33,297 nucleotides of DNA from positions 1 to 33,297 of the forward strand of contig JBHYFN010000040.1 of the NCBI GenBank assembly GCA_051859505.1, read 5' to 3'. The translations under genes were made by a program, and so were the position numbers. Positions 1 to 6,832 of this stretch are shown in pieces. The first letter of the stretch is position 1. Every line of letters starts with the position of its first letter. This DNA comes from JAFIEN01 sp051859505. GTDB taxonomy: Bacteria > Pseudomonadota > Alphaproteobacteria > Rhodobacterales > Rhodobacteraceae. A model generated the notes under the pieces. That model was not told where the DNA came from. It saw only the letters and a list, made by a program, of their open reading frames with translations, and searched no databases.

Positions 1-461
1 TCAATGGCCAGCCCCCGGAGGCACGGCTGGAGGTCCGCAAGCAGCTGTCGGCACCCCTGGTCGCGGACCTCGAGCGCTGGCTCCGGGGCGAACGCACGCA
101 GCTGTCGAAGCATGCCAAGGTGGCAAAGGCCATCGACTACCTGCTGTCGCCGAACCACTGGCCGGGCTTCACCCGCTTCCTGGAGGACGGCCGGATCTGC
201 CTGACGAACAACGCAGCCGAACGCGCGCTGCGAGGCGTGGCGCTTGGCAGGAAGTCCTGGCTCTTCGCCGGCTCCGAGCGCGGCGGGCACCGCGCCGCGG
301 TCATGTACACCCTGATCGGTACCGCCAAGCTTAACGGCATCGACCCGCAGGCATGGCTCGCCGACGTCATCGCCCGCATCTCCGACATGCCCGTATCACG
401 GCTGCCAGGACTGCTCCCGTGGAACTGGGCCGCCCCCGCAGCCAGCGTCAAGGCCGCCTGA
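1..461 (+). CDS. IS66-family transposase, C-terminal part (cut by window edge)
   Basis: DDE-type transposase that moves IS66-class insertion sequences. The reading frame is already open at the first bases of the window (codons from base 3) and stops with TGA at 459-461, so about 152 residues are present. The typical C-terminal block is clear: AKAIDYLL, NHWPGFTRFLEDGRI, then LTNNAAERALRGVALGRKSW with the catalytic Glu region, then GSERGGHRAAVMYTLI and the C-terminal IS66 element (LNGIDPQAWLADVIARI, ending LLPWNW). Full-length members are around 500 residues, so most of the protein lies to the left. The 3' end is not decayed, so the copy could be functional if the left side is intact. Family assignment is firm; the exact IS name cannot be given. 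Confidence 0.9.
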   Translation, partial: NGQPPEARLEVRKQLSAPLVADLERWLRGERTQLSKHAKVAKAIDYLLSPNHWPGFTRFLEDGRICLTNNAAERALRGVALGRKSWLFAGSERGGHRAAVMYTLIGTAKLNGIDPQAWLADVIARISDMPVSRLPGLLPWNWAAPAASVKAA

Positions 462-471
462 CCGCGGCTCA

Positions 472-485
472 CGCCGGATGGTTAC
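472..485. repeat. Probable IS66 right terminal inverted repeat
   Basis: CGCCGGATGGTTAC lies 10 bases after the transposase stop and ends in TTAC, as IS66-family ends do. The partner repeat is not in the window, so this rests on family knowledge only. Confidence 0.4.
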
Positions 486-486
486 T

Positions 487-1068
487 CTATGGCCGCTTTT
501 CAACGCCGAACTCTGCAAGCAGAAAATCAACCGCAGCCTCGTCTCGCAGTTTGCAGACAATGTTCTGGTTGGCAAAACCGCCCTTGAACCACTTTGCTTG
601 ATTGGTCTCGACAGTCTTGCGCCATTCGATCCCAACCGCGTGCTCTGCATGTTCCGCCGGTTCGTCAACCCTTTTGCAACGGAGTTCGGCCAGCGGCTGA
701 TCGAACAGGGGACCGTCCGCAGTCATGAACTCAGACGCGGGCACCGCTTCGCCCGTGACGATACCGTAACCGATATAGCCGCTGCCCTTGTTGTAGACGA
801 AGACCTCGTCGCCGACCCACAACTGCTGCAACCGCTTCGTGCAGGAGTCCCCGCCCCCCGCCGAGATGAAGCCATAGCGGCGCATGTCGATCCATGAGCG
901 ATGTTCGCCAAGGCCAGCGTTGACGAAGAAGTAGCCCGACCAAGGGGCGCGGACCTTGCGCTCGGATCGTTCCTCGACCGCCTCCTGATCCAGCAGGAAA
1001 TCAGTCGTCAGCCATTCGCGCCCACCGGCTTCGAAGACGTTGAGGAAGACCCGGGGGCGCCACATCAC
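487..1068 (-). CDS. PUA/EVE-like domain protein, possibly truncated
   Basis: A 193-residue protein whose middle (residues 44-113) has the pattern of a small PUA/EVE-like fold: SGYFFVNAGLGEHRSW, then DMRRYGFISAGGG, then LWVGDEVFVYNKGSGYIGYG followed by IVTG. Such domains are known to bind modified bases or RNA, and often sit next to or inside restriction-type nucleases in defence or mobile DNA. No catalytic motif is visible. The first codon is GTG at 1068 with ATG as the second codon (1065). The frame stays open upstream, and a recombinase tail begins at the same point on the other strand, so the natural N-terminus may have been lost. The TAG stop at 487-489 abuts the inferred IS66 edge, so the C-terminus may also be altered. 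The domain call is a pattern match from memory. Confidence 0.5.
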   Translation of the reverse strand: MMWRPRVFLNVFEAGGREWLTTDFLLDQEAVEERSERKVRAPWSGYFFVNAGLGEHRSWIDMRRYGFISAGGGDSCTKRLQQLWVGDEVFVYNKGSGYIGYGIVTGEAVPASEFMTADGPLFDQPLAELRCKRVDEPAEHAEHAVGIEWRKTVETNQAKWFKGGFANQNIVCKLRDEAAVDFLLAEFGVEKRP

Positions 1069-1184
1069 TGAGGGCCATTGCCGCGGAACTCGATGCGCGC
1101 GGCATCCTCACGAGGCGCCATCGGCGCTGGCAGGTCTCCAATGTCCGCAACCTGCTGCGACGGATCGAGGGCCGGGCTCCCTGA
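1062..1184 (+). pseudogene. Serine recombinase C-terminal remnant
   Basis: Codons from about 1062 to the TGA at 1182-1184 read SLRAIAAELDARGILTRR, then a short basic stretch, then VSNVRNLLRRIEG. This is the usual tail of serine recombinases of the resolvase/invertase group, where a small helix-turn-helix follows the pattern 'IAxELNxRGIxTxRGGxW'. The catalytic N-terminal domain (Ser nucleophile) is absent, so only about 40 residues survive. The fragment starts where the oppositely oriented PUA-like gene starts, which marks a recombination junction near 1062-1068. Confidence 0.6.
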
Positions 1185-1214
1185 GGCATCAGGGTCCCAA
1201 CTGACCGGGATGCA

Positions 1215-1484
1215 TCAGGCTGCGGGTAGCCTGCACAGGCGTCCCCGATCCTCGACCTTCTCCGAGGTGACCGCGAACCCGATGCCGACGGCCGAAAGGC
1301 CTGCGGAGGTGGCGATCAGTGTGACGCGATGGCACTCGCCCGTCTCGCGCCAGACTGGCGCGCTCTTGCGCGGGTCGACGCAAGCCGCAGTCAGGCGATC
1401 AGCGATCCGGATCCAGATCGGTGCGCTGGTGTTGGTCCTAAGGGCCGTGTTCGGCATGGCTGCGCAGTAGCTTATCGCCCTCAT
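1215..1484 (-). pseudogene. DUF3489-like remnant
   Basis: An 89-codon frame whose middle, RKSAPVWRETGECHRVTLI then ATSAGLSAVGI, resembles the conserved core of DUF3489-type proteins ('APVWRxDxxGxxxxLxITxAGLxAIGV'), small winged-helix-like proteins often found beside serine recombinases in alphaproteobacteria. The flanking residues fit the family poorly, so I read this as a decayed fragment. Its ATG (1484) overlaps the phnM stop as ATGA. That would normally suggest coupling, but here it may be chance because the fragment belongs with the neighbouring recombinase remnant. Confidence 0.4.
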
Positions 1485-2599
1485 GCACGGGTCAGCACCC
1501 GGGGACCCGCGATCCTGTGGGCGCGAACCTCGCGCCGTCGGGGGCAGAGCGCGATGACGTCAGCCCTAAGGCCCGGGCGCAACTGCCCTCGGTCGCTCAG
1601 GCCCGCCGCGGCTGCGGGATTGGCCGAGATGCAGGCCCAGGCAGCGGCAAAATCCATGCCATGCGCGTCTGCCAGCCGGAAGGCCGCCCCCAGCGGTGCC
1701 GGATACCAGTAGTCGGTGGCCAGTACCGTCCCCAGCCCCTCGACCAGCGCGGGGGCAGCGTCGACGGCACCGTTCTGGCTGCCCCCGCGCAGCACATTGG
1801 GCGCGCCGAAGACCACATGCTCGCCCGCGTCGCGCGCGGCCCGGGCGGTGTCTCGGGTCATCGGGAATTCCGTCACCCTGACGCCCAACGCGCGGTGGGC
1901 GTCGCGGGTGGCGGGGTCGGTCTCGTCATGGGCCAGACAGGTCAGCCCGGCGGCCTGCGCTGCCGCCGTGACGCGGGCGACCGCGCCTGGCACCTCGCCT
2001 GCGCGGCGCGCGACCTCTGCCAGACGGGCGACGCAGTCCTCGGGCGACAGGCCCGACCGGTCCGCCATGCGCCGGATCTTCTTCGCCTCGGGCGGCAGGG
2101 CAAGGTTCACCGTCGTGTGGTCGTTGAGCGACAGGATCGCGCCGGGGAACCGCGCGAACCAGCCGATCATCTCTTCGGCCTCGTCGATGGCGAAGGTTTC
2201 CCAGCGGAAGTTGACCCGGGTGTCGCAGTCCAACCGGCCAGACAGCGCCGCGAGCGCCGTGACGAAATCCCGCGCCGAGGCGAGGTTGCGCAGGCCCGGT
2301 TCCCAGCCGACGGTCAGGCCGTGATAGGCGGTGGTGATGCCGTTGGCGACAAGCTGGCGGTCGGCCTCGAGCAGCGCGAGGTCCAGCGGAAAGCTGATCC
2401 CGGGGCGGGGCATGATGATGCGTTCCACCGCATCCCCGTGCAGATCGACGATCCCCGGCAAGAGCCAGAGGCCCGACAGGTCTATCGTCTCTGCATCCGT
2501 TGCCGCCTCGGCTGCGATCCGGCCTCCGGTTATCGCGAGTTCGGCCCGAGCCAGCCCTTCGGGACCCAGTACATCTGCCCCAACAAGTCTCCAGTTCAT
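1481..2599 (-). CDS. phnM: Alpha-D-ribose 1-methylphosphonate 5-triphosphate diphosphatase
   Basis: PhnM is a cytoplasmic amidohydrolase of the C-P lyase pathway. It removes pyrophosphate from the ribose-phosphonate triphosphate intermediate to give the 5-phosphate that PhnJ then attacks. The 372-residue protein shows the family signature: LPGIVDLHGDAVER (residues 48-60, the HxD metal site), PRPGISFPLDLALLEADRQL, SLNDHTTVN, LAHDETDP, and GAPNVLRGGSQNG followed by LATDYWYP. I chose ATG at 2599 because an AAAGG-type ribosome site lies about 11 bases upstream and the protein then begins MNWRLVGADVL, as PhnM proteins do. The longer open frame to 2701 would run over the phnD start. It is divergent from phnD, and no phnG-L core genes are in the window, so it must act with enzymes encoded elsewhere. 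Confidence 0.93.
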   Translation of the reverse strand: MNWRLVGADVLGPEGLARAELAITGGRIAAEAATDAETIDLSGLWLLPGIVDLHGDAVERIIMPRPGISFPLDLALLEADRQLVANGITTAYHGLTVGWEPGLRNLASARDFVTALAALSGRLDCDTRVNFRWETFAIDEAEEMIGWFARFPGAILSLNDHTTVNLALPPEAKKIRRMADRSGLSPEDCVARLAEVARRAGEVPGAVARVTAAAQAAGLTCLAHDETDPATRDAHRALGVRVTEFPMTRDTARAARDAGEHVVFGAPNVLRGGSQNGAVDAAPALVEGLGTVLATDYWYPAPLGAAFRLADAHGMDFAAAWACISANPAAAAGLSDRGQLRPGLRADVIALCPRRREVRAHRIAGPRVLTRA

Positions 2600-2690
2600 T
2601 CCTGTCCGACCTTTCACGCCGCTGTCATGTGAATCGCATAGCCCGTCGGCATGACAGCGCTGTGTATACAGCTTCAACCCGGAGAACCCG
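2600..2690. promoter_or_regulatory. phnM-phnD divergent control region with dyads
   Basis: The 91 bp between the two divergent starts hold several symmetric elements. CGCTGTCATG (2620-2629) and CATGACAGCG (2650-2659) are a perfect 10-bp inverted repeat with centres about 30 bp apart, close to three helical turns. ACAGCGCTGT (2654-2663) is a perfect palindrome, and GCTGT-GTAT-ACAGC (2659-2672) is a further dyad. All share a CTGT/ACAG core, as expected for several dimer sites of one repressor serving both promoters. The phnD ribosome site GGAG (2681-2684) follows. No promoter hexamers could be assigned with confidence, and the regulator is not in the window. Confidence 0.55.
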
Positions 2691-3554
2691 ATGATCCGCA
2701 CCTTTCTTGGCGCAACCTGCCTTGCGTCCTCGCTTGTTCTGGCCTTTCCCGCTGTGGCAGAGACGCTGCGCTTCGGCGTGACCGATATCGAGGGGATGGA
2801 AGCCCTTCAGCAGGAATTCAGTGCCTTCGAGGCCGCGCTCGAAGAGGTGACCGGCCTTGATATCGAGCTTTTCGCCCTGTCTTCGCGCACGGCGGCGGTC
2901 GAGGCGCTGAACCAGGGCCAGCTGGAACTGGTGCTGACCGGCCCGGCGGAATATGTCGTGATGAAGGAACTCAGCGATCCGGTGATCGTCGCGGGCTGGC
3001 AGCGTCCGAACTACTTTGCCCAGATCGTGACGCTGGCGAACGGCCCCATTGGCGACGTCGATGATCTGCGCGGCCAGCGGGTGACCTTCGGGTCGGTCGG
3101 ATCGACCTCGCAGCATCTTGGGCCGGCGCAGGTCCTGACCGACTTCGGTCTGGTCTATGGCACCGACTACACGCCCGAGATCATCAACCGCAACGTCGCT
3201 GTCGAAGCGATGATCCGCGGCGACGTGCAGGCGGTCGGCATGAACGAAACCCACCTGCGCTCGATCCGCGAGGCCTTTCCCGAGGTGGCTTTCACCGTCA
3301 TCGCCCGCGGCCGCGACCTGCCCAACGACATCCTTGTCGCGCGCAACGATCTGGATGCCGATGTGATCGACGCGATCCGCGCGGCCTTTGTCGATCACGG
3401 CGATGCGCTGATGGAAGCGGTCCTTCAAGGCGACGACAACCGCAAGTACGAAGGCGGGTTCTTCCTGACCGAGATCGTGGACAGCGACTATGACTATGTC
3501 CGCTCAATGTATGCGACCATCGGCGTGGATACCAACGCCTTCGTTGGCGATTGA
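2691..3554 (+). CDS. phnD: Phosphonate ABC transporter, periplasmic binding protein
   Basis: Periplasmic receptor that captures phosphonate (or phosphite-like) anions and delivers them to the PhnE permease. The 287-residue protein has a Sec signal peptide (about residues 1-23, cut after FPAVA). The PhnD/type II binding-protein fold follows: LRFGVTDIEGMEALQQEFSA, then ELFALSSRTAAVEALNQGQL, then ELVLTGPAEYVVM, and the anion-binding loop FGSVGSTSQHLGPAQVL (about residues 124-140). Closely related proteins bind phosphite or hypophosphite, and the exact ligand cannot be read from sequence. The start is set by GGAG six bases ahead of ATG. It is first in a plus-strand operon, followed by a perfect hairpin and then phnC. 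Confidence 0.9.
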   Translation: MIRTFLGATCLASSLVLAFPAVAETLRFGVTDIEGMEALQQEFSAFEAALEEVTGLDIELFALSSRTAAVEALNQGQLELVLTGPAEYVVMKELSDPVIVAGWQRPNYFAQIVTLANGPIGDVDDLRGQRVTFGSVGSTSQHLGPAQVLTDFGLVYGTDYTPEIINRNVAVEAMIRGDVQAVGMNETHLRSIREAFPEVAFTVIARGRDLPNDILVARNDLDADVIDAIRAAFVDHGDALMEAVLQGDDNRKYEGGFFLTEIVDSDYDYVRSMYATIGVDTNAFVGD

Positions 3555-3563
3555 TCCGCACAG

Positions 3564-3583
3564 CAGGGCCCCGCGGGGCCCTG
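3564..3583. other. Perfect intercistronic hairpin between phnD and phnC
   Basis: CAGGGCCCCGCGGGGCCCTG is a perfect 20-bp palindrome 9 bases after the phnD stop, with no T-run behind it. It is therefore more likely an mRNA-stabilising or attenuating stem-loop than a full terminator, and it would favour higher yield of the binding protein than of phnC-phnE. Confidence 0.7.
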
Positions 3584-3606
3584 TCCATCCCCCGAGAGGA
3601 GACCGG

Positions 3607-4419
3607 ATGAGGGACCTCGCCTCCGAGACAGCGGCCCGTCTGACCGTGAACCGGCACGGAACAGGGCCCATCCTGTCGACGCGCGGTCTCGAGAAGACCT
3701 ATGGAGGGCGGATCGACATCCTGAAGGGTGTCGATCTTGCCATTCGGCCGGGTGAGCGGGTGGCGCTGATCGGGTCGAACGGGTGCGGAAAGTCCACCCT
3801 GTTGCGCTGTCTGATCGGCCTGCACGAGGTGACCGGCGGCGAAGTCACGGCACTTGGTGAACATTTCACGCGCCTGCCCGGGCGGGCGCAGCGGGCGCGG
3901 ATCAGGCGGCAGACGGGCTTTGTCTTCCAGAAACATTGCCTTGTGCGTCGCCGCAGCGTTCTGTCCAACGTCATCCACGGCATGCTGTCCGAACCCGGAA
4001 GCTGGCGCGGATTCTCCCAGACCATCGCGCCCGAGGCCTGGCGCCGGGCCGCGCTTGGGGCACTGGCTTCGGTCAACCTCTCGGACAAGGCCGATGCGCG
4101 GGCCGATGCGCTGTCCGGCGGTCAGCAGCAGCGCGTGGCCATCGCGCGCGCACTGGTGCGCCGGCCTGTCCTGCTGATCGCCGACGAACCCGCGGCCAGC
4201 CTCGATCCCGTGTCGGGGCAGGAGGTGATGGAGCTTTTCGTCCGCCTGTGCCGCGAGCATGGGATCACGCTTCTGTTCACCTCGCATGACATGGCCCATG
4301 CCCGCAGCTTCGCCGACCGGATCGTCGCGTTGCGGGGCGGAACGGTGATGTTCGACAAGCCCGCCGCCCTGACGACCGATGCCGATCTTGAAGAGGTGTT
4401 CCGTGTCGACCCCCGCTGA
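3607..4419 (+). CDS. phnC: Phosphonate ABC transporter, ATP-binding protein
   Basis: Cytoplasmic ATPase that powers phosphonate import with PhnE. The 270-residue protein has all nucleotide-binding motifs: Walker A GSNGCGKST (about residues 58-66), Q-loop in TGFVFQKHCLV, signature LSGGQQQRVAIARAL (about 168-182), Walker B LLIADEPAASLDP, and the switch His in LFTSHDM. The start is ATG at 3607, with GAGAGGAG five to six bases upstream; the longer frame would run into phnD. The N-terminal 25 residues before the ABC domain are somewhat longer than usual. The 3' end overlaps phnE by 17 bp. Length and motifs are normal for the family. Confidence 0.92.
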   Translation: MRDLASETAARLTVNRHGTGPILSTRGLEKTYGGRIDILKGVDLAIRPGERVALIGSNGCGKSTLLRCLIGLHEVTGGEVTALGEHFTRLPGRAQRARIRRQTGFVFQKHCLVRRRSVLSNVIHGMLSEPGSWRGFSQTIAPEAWRRAALGALASVNLSDKADARADALSGGQQQRVAIARALVRRPVLLIADEPAASLDPVSGQEVMELFVRLCREHGITLLFTSHDMAHARSFADRIVALRGGTVMFDKPAALTTDADLEEVFRVDPR

Positions 4420-5206
4420 CCGGATGCCGCCGCGCCTGCCGCGGATGTCGCCACTCAGCTTTGCGCTGGCCATCGGGGCGGTGGCGCTGGTGCTGGTGTC
4501 CATCGGGCAGGTCGCGCCCTCGCCCGGGCAGCTGATCGACGGGGGCCCCAGCCTCGTGCGGCTGATCAACCGCATGTCGCCGCCCAACCTCGACCCGGCC
4601 TTTCTGACGCGCATCTTCTGGCGCATCGTCGAGACCTTCCAGATCGCGCTGGCCGGGGCGGCGATCGGGATCGCCCTGTCTCTGCCCATCGCCTGGATCG
4701 CGGCGCGCGGCGTGGGGCCCTTCGGCAATATCGGGGCCTTCCTTGCCAAGGCCGTCGTCAGCTTCCTGCGCACGGTGCCGGATCTGGTCTGGGCGCTGCT
4801 GTTCGTGGCCACCGTGGGCCTTGGTGCGGTGGCCGGCACCATGACCATCGTCGTCGATACCATCGGCTTCTGCGGCCGCTTCTTCGCCGAGGCGATGGAG
4901 GACAGCGAGAAGGAACCGCAGGAGGCCATCACCGCCATCGGCGGCAACCGGCTTTCGGTGCTGTTCGGCGCGATCCTGCCCGATATCATGCCCTCACTGA
5001 TCAACACTTCGCTGTTCGCGCTGGAAAAGGCGGTGCGGTCCTCGGTTGTTCTTGGCCTCGTTGGTGCGGGCGGGATCGGTCAGGAGTTGAAATCGGCCTT
5101 CGATCTGTTCCAGTACCGCAATGCCGCAACAATCATTCTGGCGATCTTCCTGATCGTGCTGGTCATGGAATGGCTCACTGACAGGCTGCGGCGCCGGGTG
5201 CAGTAG
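4403..5206 (+). CDS. phnE: Phosphonate ABC transporter, permease
   Basis: Inner-membrane permease of the phosphonate importer, 267 residues. It has hydrophobic segments near the N-terminus (LSFALAIGAVALVLVSIG) and in the core (FQIALAGAAIGIALSLPIAW, DLVWALLFVATVGLGAVAG, AATIILAIFLIVLVMEWL). The cytoplasmic coupling (EAA) loop is AITAIGGNRLSVLFGAILP, contacting PhnC. I chose the GTG at 4403 because AGAGG (4392-4396) sits six bases upstream and the start overlaps the phnC end, which is typical for coupled genes. ATG at 4424 is the alternative. Only one PhnE-type permease is present, so it probably works as a homodimer. Confidence 0.88.
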   Translation: MSTPADRMPPRLPRMSPLSFALAIGAVALVLVSIGQVAPSPGQLIDGGPSLVRLINRMSPPNLDPAFLTRIFWRIVETFQIALAGAAIGIALSLPIAWIAARGVGPFGNIGAFLAKAVVSFLRTVPDLVWALLFVATVGLGAVAGTMTIVVDTIGFCGRFFAEAMEDSEKEPQEAITAIGGNRLSVLFGAILPDIMPSLINTSLFALEKAVRSSVVLGLVGAGGIGQELKSAFDLFQYRNAATIILAIFLIVLVMEWLTDRLRRRVQ

Positions 5207-5770
5207 CCGCCGGGTTCGCTTGCTGTGTAGCACCCTGGATCGGGGTTGCGTGCCTGTGGGCGGCAGTGAAGGTCAAGGTCTGCCATCGCAGCCCTCGCAG
5301 CGGCGATGGCGGCGCACTGGCCGAGCCAGCCGATCTCGCCACCACGGTCGATCAGGACGAGGCAGGGCCGGGCCTCGGGCAGTGAACGTGCAGGATAGAT
5401 GGGGTATCTCCGGTACCGGGCCGCGCGGGATGCACGCCCTTCCACGAGGCCGAGCCCCGGGGTTCCGGGGAGGCGGAAGGCAAGACCGGGGAAGTCGCTC
5501 TGTCCCCTCGCGGGGCACGTTTGCTTTGTCCGATGGGCCGTTCAAGCAGACAAGCGAATGATCCTGATGCCCGATCCGGTTTGAGATGAGGAGGTGAGTT
5601 GGGTGAGGCGGTTGCTTCAGCCACCGCACCCTGCCGGGCGGCACGGCGCCGGGTCGATGCCCGCGCTGCCCGAGGGGTGCTGCTCGTGACCTGTCTCACC
5701 GATCTCGCGACCTGAAAGATTACGCGACTGACCATGCAGGAAGCTGCCCAACCCATCCTCAATGCCCTTG
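5207..5770. other. Gap between convergent genes, no supported gene
   Basis: Transcription from phnE (plus) and from the binding-protein paralogue (minus) converges here. A GC stem, CCCCGG-GGTT-CCGGGG (5455-5470), could form a hairpin but has no T-run. On the minus strand a frame around 5230-5445 has protein-like composition (for example ARPCLVLIDRGGEIGWLGQ) and may be a decayed gene, but I recognise no family and it has no convincing start site. The rest looks like non-coding debris. A junction between the phosphonate and sugar blocks is likely here. Confidence 0.45.
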
Positions 5771-6814
5771 CTACACCTCGGCAGTACCTGTCGACATATG
5801 CGCTGTGCTTCGACCGATCAGGTTCAGCCTTTCGCGGATTTCAAGCGGAGATGCCTCGCGCCAGACGGCCTGCCATGCTTCGACGACATTGTCCCGACTG
5901 ACGGCAATCCCCGGAAGCGCAATCCAGTCAGGGCAGCTCCGACCCAGCAGATCGGTGATCACTGCCCGGGCGACGGTTTCGCCCTGCTGGAACGGGCGTT
6001 GCGCGGCAATACCCACCACCGGCCCGCCCTGCGCCATCGAGATAGCGACGTCACGCCCAAGGTCGATCGTCGTCACCCTGATCGGGCTGCCCCGACGAGA
6101 GATCTCGGCGATCGCACCGGTGCAGGGCGTGTCCCAGACGGCGAAGAGGCCGGCAAGGTCCGGCTCTTCGTTCAGAAGGGCACGGGTCACGGTTTCGGCC
6201 TCGTCCATCGCGGTGAAGCGGGCTACCCGGATCGCGACATCGGGGCGCTCGGTCTCCATCCACCTCTGGAAGGCGATCTCGCGCTGGTTCGAGGGAAAGA
6301 AGTCGGCGTCATATCCCAGAAGCCCGATCCGGGCCCCCTGCGGCAGATGCGGGGCCAGAAGCTCGGCGGCGATGCGACCCAGACCGTAATTGTCGGCCGA
6401 CACCAGCGTCACATAATCGGGTCCGGGGAGCAGGCCCGTCGGAACATTGTCGATCAATGCGAGGCGGATACCAGAACGCGCCACGCGGATATGAGCATCC
6501 GCCACGCCCGCATTGGCGACGGGCAGAGAGATGATCGCATCCGGCGCCTCGTCCCGCAACCTGTCCAGCGCCGCGATCTGGCGGTCGGGGCGAAAGCCGC
6601 AGTCGATCACCTCGATCACCGCGGCCCCACATTCGCCCAGCGTCCCGACCATTCCGCGCACGACGCGGATGGCCCAGTCGCTGTCCAGCGTGTGCATCAC
6701 GATCCCCACCCGGAACCGTCTTTCGCGCGCGGCACGGATGTCGTCGGGCAGAAGCGTGACCCGTTCGGGCGGGGCCGCCCGTTCGCCATGCGGACCAAGA
6801 CCAAGTACCGTCAT
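5771..6814 (-). CDS. Signal-peptide-less sugar-binding-protein paralogue (predicted cytosolic)
   Basis: A 347-residue protein of the periplasmic-binding-protein type I (ribose/galactose-binding) fold without any export signal. It aligns end to end with the exported binding protein at 9231-10349: TVLGLGPHGE against TVLSLGPNGE, IDNVPTG against MDNVPAG, VSADNYG in both, AVWDTPCTGA against AVWDVPAEGA, TTIDLGRDVAISMAQGG against TTIDLGENVAINMAQGG, and AAQRPFQQG against GAQRPFDQG. Ligand-pocket regions are therefore kept. I chose ATG at 6814 because GGGGGAAG precedes it at good spacing; the ATG at 6826 has no ribosome site. The protein thus begins where the mature domain of its paralogue begins. It is the second gene after a ROK regulator and is probably co-transcribed. 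An intracellular sensor or ligand buffer is my inference. It has no DNA-binding domain, so it is not a LacI protein. Confidence 0.8.
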   Translation of the reverse strand: MTVLGLGPHGERAAPPERVTLLPDDIRAARERRFRVGIVMHTLDSDWAIRVVRGMVGTLGECGAAVIEVIDCGFRPDRQIAALDRLRDEAPDAIISLPVANAGVADAHIRVARSGIRLALIDNVPTGLLPGPDYVTLVSADNYGLGRIAAELLAPHLPQGARIGLLGYDADFFPSNQREIAFQRWMETERPDVAIRVARFTAMDEAETVTRALLNEEPDLAGLFAVWDTPCTGAIAEISRRGSPIRVTTIDLGRDVAISMAQGGPVVGIAAQRPFQQGETVARAVITDLLGRSCPDWIALPGIAVSRDNVVEAWQAVWREASPLEIRERLNLIGRSTAHMSTGTAEV

Positions 6815-6832
6815 CGCTTCCCCCATCCCGCG

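Larger units (their letters stand above)
1..485 (+). mobile_element. Right end of an IS66-type insertion sequence
   Basis: The transposase stops at 461. The sequence at 472-485 (CGCCGGATGGTTAC) resembles the terminal inverted repeat of IS66-family elements, which end in TTAC (GTAA at the other end). This puts the right edge at or near base 485. The left end and any 8-bp target duplication are outside the window, so the boundary is inferred. Confidence 0.55.

Noticed and set aside
1517..2632. Long plus-strand open frame opposite phnM
   Set aside because: Shadow of the GC-rich phnM gene: rich in Arg/Gly/Pro, with no family likeness and no ribosome site.
5455..5470. CCCCGG-GGTT-CCGGGG as a bidirectional terminator
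   Set aside because: No T-run on either side and about 250 bases from the nearest stop codon; kept only as a possible hairpin.
5771..6814. LacI-type repressor as identity of the cytosolic binding protein
   Set aside because: LacI proteins have an N-terminal helix-turn-helix of about 55 residues; here the sugar-binding fold begins almost at once and no DNA-binding segment exists.
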